Positions 13,327-15,846 of a stretch of DNA of 15,846 nt are shown one piece after another. Within the stretch, counting starts at the first letter, position 1, and each line of letters starts with the position of its first letter. The notes beneath the pieces were generated by a model. That model did not search any database. It saw only the letters and a program-made list of their open reading frames with translations, and was not told the origin of the DNA. The stretch is from an uncultured Collinsella sp. (lineage in GTDB: Bacteria > Actinomycetota > Coriobacteriia > Coriobacteriales > Coriobacteriaceae), in contig UROA01000027.1 in assembly GCA_900549355.1 (NCBI GenBank), forward strand, positions 1-15,846, written 5' to 3'. Position numbers and translations under genes: made by a program.

Positions 13327-14376
13327 ATGGATAACTTGGTTCGACGTGGCTCGCATCCGCGACTTTCGGTGATCCTTGTGGTAGAAGGTTCGCCCAGCTA
13401 TGCGATGCGTGCGCTCGAGAGTATCCAGAACCAAGACCTCTACGATTTGCAGATTGTCGTTGTCTGCCGCGATGCTGCGCCCGGTGTGCGCCATTCGCTT
13501 CAAGTTGCTGCCGACAGGGACATTCATATTGATTTGATTGACGTCGAGGACGCGAAGCGCGGCGCTTGTCTTCGTGCCGGTTTTGATGCCTCGCGCGGCT
13601 CTCACATCATCGCCATGAACGCCGATGAGTGGTTTGCTCCGCAGGCCCTTTCCAAGATGGTCGATATCGCGTGCGATACTGCGGCAGACATAGTGTTCCC
13701 CACGGTGTCGCTCGACCGCTATGATGCACATCGAGAGCGCCATTCGCGCGTCTTGGATGCTGCTCATATTTCCATTGATGGCAAATCTTCGATGGTGGCC
13801 GGGCTGCCTCAGTTGATTTTAGGCGGCCTTGTCGTTCAGACCTCTGGCGTGATGTACAGCCGCTCGCTGTTTGAGGCATGCCTTTTGTGCGACAAGGTGT
13901 TTCGCACAGTTGGGTTTATGGCATGCGCGCTTTCGCAGGCACGATGCGTGTCCGGCTGCGGCGATGCTTGTTTCCACGCGGCGGCACCTAAGCTTACAGA
14001 TGCCTTTGATCCCACCATGTATGCCAAGGTATCCGATGATACCCGAGCGCTCGACGAGCTTGCGGACTCACTCTCGGAAGCAGATAGCGGTGGTCGGCTC
14101 AAGCTGGCAAGCCAAAAGTTCTACTTTGCCGGACTGGTCGCCTGCATCGAGAATTTGTGTCTGAGCCCGCATGGAGTGTCGTCAATCGAGCGTTCCGCCC
14201 GCATGCGTGATATGCTCGAGGCGCCTCGAACCCGTCAGATGGTCGCCGCGCTCAAGGATAACCATCGGGGGCTCGGTCTGTTGTTTGGGCCGATCGCCAG
14301 CGCCAAGCCCGCGCGCTGCGTGATGTGTACGCATCTGGCAGCTTTTCTTAACCGGACGGGCGTAAAAACCGCCTAA
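13327..14376 (+). CDS. putative family-2-type (GT-A) glycosyltransferase
   Basis: The 349-aa product has a GT-A start: RLSVILVVEGS (12-22), ALESIQNQDLYDLQIVVVCR (29-48), then RGACLRAGFDASRGSHIIAM and NADEWF (98-103) where family 2 enzymes have the metal-binding DxD-type motif. That first position is Asn here. After about residue 125 I see no clear acceptor-site motif and no membrane segments, so donor, acceptor and even activity are unknown. ATG 13327 touches the AGAGG at 13322-13326, which is too close; TTG 13336, nine bases from the same site, would give MVRRGSHPRLSVIL and may be the true start. It lies between truA and argR, with 152 and 132 bases of non-coding sequence on either side. No recognised pathway neighbour. 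Confidence 0.65.
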   Translation: MDNLVRRGSHPRLSVILVVEGSPSYAMRALESIQNQDLYDLQIVVVCRDAAPGVRHSLQVAADRDIHIDLIDVEDAKRGACLRAGFDASRGSHIIAMNADEWFAPQALSKMVDIACDTAADIVFPTVSLDRYDAHRERHSRVLDAAHISIDGKSSMVAGLPQLILGGLVVQTSGVMYSRSLFEACLLCDKVFRTVGFMACALSQARCVSGCGDACFHAAAPKLTDAFDPTMYAKVSDDTRALDELADSLSEADSGGRLKLASQKFYFAGLVACIENLCLSPHGVSSIERSARMRDMLEAPRTRQMVAALKDNHRGLGLLFGPIASAKPARCVMCTHLAAFLNRTGVKTA

Positions 14377-14386
14377 ACGGCTCATC

Positions 14387-14416
14387 TCGAAACAAATTTG
14401 CATAGAATTGTTTCGA
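14387..14416. repeat. 9-bp inverted repeat downstream of the glycosyltransferase gene
   Basis: TCGAAACAA (14387-14395) and TTGTTTCGA (14408-14416) are perfect complements around a 12-base AT-rich spacer. No T-run follows, so it is not an obvious terminator. It lies 92 bases before the argR start codon, in the position of an operator or a weak transcription end for the preceding gene. Confidence 0.4.
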
Positions 14417-14452
14417 AATGCGTTCTTATACACAAAAGCCTTCAAATAGCGT

Positions 14453-14475
14453 TAAACTATTCAATCACTGATTGA
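14453..14475 (+). promoter_or_regulatory. putative argR promoter -10 and palindromic operator
   Basis: TAAACT (14453-14458) is a possible -10. Right after it, TCAATCA-C-TGATTGA (14461-14475) is a perfect 15-bp palindrome, placed where a bound repressor would block transcription. Arginine repressors commonly control their own gene through 18-bp imperfect palindromes (ARG boxes, TGAAT/ATTCA half-sites); the half-site here, TCAATCA, is only partly similar. No good -35 is seen. Confidence 0.4.
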
Positions 14476-14508
14476 TTGTCTCCGCCATCTTTTGGAGAGA
14501 GGGTTTGT

Positions 14509-14946
14509 ATGGCTAAAAAACGCAATGGGCGCCAGGATGCCATTAGAGATATTGTGCGCAATAAGGACGTCCGCACGCAGCGCGTGCTGGTCGATGAGCT
14601 CCGCGCTATGGGCTTTGATTGCACGCAGGCGACTGTCTCTCGCGATATTGCCGATATGGGGCTGCGTAAGCTCCCTGAGGGCATCTATGTTCTGGCAGAG
14701 GACCTGCACCTGCAGCGTATGGTTTCCGAGCTCGTAACGGGCGTTCTGCGCACCGATAATCTGGTTATGATCAAGGCTCAGCCTGGTACGGCTTCCGGCA
14801 TCGCCGCCGCTGTTGATGCGGCAGAGCTGCCCGATGTGCTTGGCTCGCTTGCCGGCAACGATACAATTTTGGTCATTGCCCAGACGGCCGAGGACGGCGA
14901 GCGTCTCGAGGCGCTGATCAATAAGCTGAGCAATTCTCGCAAGTAG
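14509..14946 (+). CDS. argR: arginine repressor ArgR
   Basis: ArgR is an arginine-responsive hexameric DNA-binding protein controlling arginine biosynthesis and catabolism. The 145-aa product has the winged-helix N-terminal domain with the recognition segment CTQATVSRDIADMGLRKL (38-55), and the C-terminal oligomerisation domain with GTASGIAAAVD (93-103) and LAGNDTILVI (114-123). The family motif is usually GDDT, where both Asp contact arginine; here it is GNDT (116-119), so one ligand is Asn. ATG 14509 is preferred over the upstream TTG 14476 because GGAGAGAGGG (14494-14503) is well spaced and length then fits the family. No arginine biosynthesis gene is in the window. Confidence 0.9.
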   Translation: MAKKRNGRQDAIRDIVRNKDVRTQRVLVDELRAMGFDCTQATVSRDIADMGLRKLPEGIYVLAEDLHLQRMVSELVTGVLRTDNLVMIKAQPGTASGIAAAVDAAELPDVLGSLAGNDTILVIAQTAEDGERLEALINKLSNSRK

Positions 14947-14997
14947 GCGTGCGGGTCGTGCGCTCGGCACTGTGCGCGCTGACATAGTGGCTTGTAA

Positions 14998-15031
14998 GGG
15001 GTATCGACGTTGGTCGGTTCCCCCCCTTTTT
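14998..15031 (+). terminator. intrinsic terminator after argR
   Basis: GGGG (14998-15001) pairs with CCCC in the run 15020-15026, and inside it CGAC (15005-15008) pairs with GTCG (15013-15016). Five T follow at 15027-15031. The stem is interrupted by small internal loops, so strength is moderate. It is 52 bases after the argR stop. Confidence 0.6.
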
Positions 15032-15072
15032 GTCTGCCGGTATAAAGATCGCCCATCAGGTCGCTTTAAACT

Positions 15073-15114
15073 AAAAAGGCCCCCGAGCAGTTTAATAAGC
15101 TGCTCGGGGGCCTT
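15073..15114 (-). terminator. strong terminator for the convergent penicillin-binding protein gene
   Basis: A perfect 15-bp stem: AAGGCCCCCGAGCAG (15076-15090) and CTGCTCGGGGGCCTT (15100-15114), 9-base loop. On the minus strand the stem ends in TTTTT (complement of A 15073-15077), as expected for the gene at 15138-15846 that reads toward it. On the plus strand it is followed by TTGTTGCTT, so it may also back up the argR terminator. Confidence 0.88.
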
Positions 15115-15137
15115 GTTGCTTATGGCCGGATGAATTT

Positions 15138-15846
15138 CTAGCCGACCGTATCGTCAGGCGTGGGCGAGGGATCGGGAGTGGGCGTAGGCGTAGGCGTAGG
15201 CGTGCCGCCATCGCCGCCGGTCGAACCACCAGTGGAGCCGCCCGTCGAGCCACCGGTCGTACCGGTGCCGCCGGTGGTGTCGCCGCCCGTGGTTTCGGTG
15301 GTCGTGGTCGTCGTGGTAGTCGTTGTGGTGGTTTCCTCTTCGTCCTCGTTCTCGTCCTTGTCGTCGTTCTCCGTCTTCTTGGTGTTGTTGGTGCCGTAGA
15401 ACTTCCAGACGCTGTTGTTCTTGTAGGTGGGCGCCGTTCCGGTCGCAAACTCCTCGCGTTCGGTACCGGTCAGAACGGTGTTCATAAACCGCTTAAAGAC
15501 AGGCAGGTTGGTGCTGTCGCCCAGCAGGTCCGTGCCGTATTTTTGGATGGGGATCTCGCCCGCGGAATAGCCGGTCCACAGGGCGCACGCCAGCTGCGGG
15601 GTATAGCCGCAGAACCACAGGTTAGTGGTGTTGTCGGTGGTGCCCGTTTTGCCGGCATAGGGCTGGTTGACGCTCAGGGCGCCAGCAGCACCCGTACCGC
15701 CGCCCTGCATGACGCCGGACAGAACATCGGTGACCGCGGCGGCCTCGCCCTCGGTAAGCACCTGTGAGGGATTGTCGGTGTGCTGGTACAGCACCGAACC
15801 GGTACGAGAGTCAATCTCGGTGATGGCGATCGGCTGGCGATAGTAG
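15138..15846 (-). CDS. class A-type penicillin-binding protein, C-terminal part, with low-complexity tail
   Basis: The gene runs off the window at its 5' end; the last 235 residues are visible. They hold the end of the transpeptidase domain, with the KTGT motif (visible residues 66-69, in PYAGKTGTTDNTTN) followed by LWFCGYTPQLACALWTGY, as in bifunctional PBPs that polymerise and cross-link peptidoglycan outside the membrane. The catalytic Ser and the glycosyltransferase domain are outside the window. After KFYG comes an unusual tail of about 80 residues: an acidic stretch, 12 consecutive Thr (bases 15297-15332), Gly/Thr/Ser repeats with GGST units (15213-15254), and Thr-Pro repeats (15156-15203), ending DDTVG. 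Such tails are probably extracellular linkers. The class A call rests on this layout; a class B protein is less likely. Confidence 0.85.
   Translation of the reverse strand, partial: YYRQPIAITEIDSRTGSVLYQHTDNPSQVLTEGEAAAVTDVLSGVMQGGGTGAAGALSVNQPYAGKTGTTDNTTNLWFCGYTPQLACALWTGYSAGEIPIQKYGTDLLGDSTNLPVFKRFMNTVLTGTEREEFATGTAPTYKNNSVWKFYGTNNTKKTENDDKDENEDEEETTTTTTTTTTTTETTGGDTTGGTGTTGGSTGGSTGGSTGGDGGTPTPTPTPTPDPSPTPDDTVG
15156..15332 (-). repeat. tandem codon repeats encoding Thr12, GGST and TP tracts
   Basis: Within the penicillin-binding protein gene, the Thr-Pro part is a run of the 6-bp unit GCGTAG (plus strand) around 15180-15203, nearly identical copy to copy and likely prone to slippage. 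The Thr12 tract (15297-15332) uses mixed codons ACC, ACG, ACA and ACT. The GGST tract (15213-15254) is an imperfect 12-bp repeat. Confidence 0.8.

Noticed and set aside
15156..15332. Possible CRISPR-like repeat array
   Set aside because: The units are 6-12 bp, contiguous and in coding frame, with no spacers.
15160..15399. Val/Ser/Pro-rich plus-strand frame
   Set aside because: It is the complement of the low-complexity tail of the penicillin-binding protein.

Overview
The window is about 60% G+C. It looks like chromosomal DNA from a Gram-positive actinobacterium, most likely the class Coriobacteriia (Collinsella-like). I infer this from the flavour of the proteins, strong Shine-Dalgarno sites, frequent GTG/TTG starts, the zinc form of S14, the Lys/Ala-rich tail on L17, and a selenium/molybdenum hydroxylase maturation cluster. 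No database search was possible, so the lineage is an inference.

Layout. (1) 1-2021: a partial yqeC-like gene (minus strand) lies divergent from yqeB and an xdhC-family gene, both accessory factors for molybdenum hydroxylases. (2) 2022-2332: a 311-base gap with a near-perfect 24-bp inverted repeat, a short tandem duplication and a possible promoter. (3) 2333-12257: ribosomal proteins and partners in the classical spc/alpha order: rplE, rpsN (zinc type), rpsH, rplF, rplR, rpsE, rpmD, rplO, secY, adk, map, infA, rpmJ, rpsM, rpsK, rpsD, rpoA, rplQ. It ends in a strong UUCG-loop terminator. A 120-bp compound palindrome sits between map and infA. (4) 12350-14376: truA and a family-2-like glycosyltransferase. 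(5) 14377-15137: argR with upstream palindromes, its terminator, and the terminator of the convergent last gene. (6) 15138-15846: the 3' end of a class A-type penicillin-binding protein on the minus strand, with a very low-complexity extracellular tail.

How the genes work together. The central block makes ribosome subunits, the Sec translocation pore, a nucleotide kinase, N-terminal Met removal, initiation factor 1 and the RNA polymerase alpha subunit. Most gaps are short, with overlaps at rplO/secY and adk/map. The map-infA gap probably holds a second promoter.

I found no convincing new multi-gene system. The points most worth checking are a 25-residue Pro-rich in-frame insert in the otherwise conserved L5 protein, which may be a sequence artefact; the absence of rplN/rplX upstream of rplE; and two large intergenic palindromes that look like small mobile or repeated elements, one flanked by an 8-bp direct repeat that includes the map stop codon.
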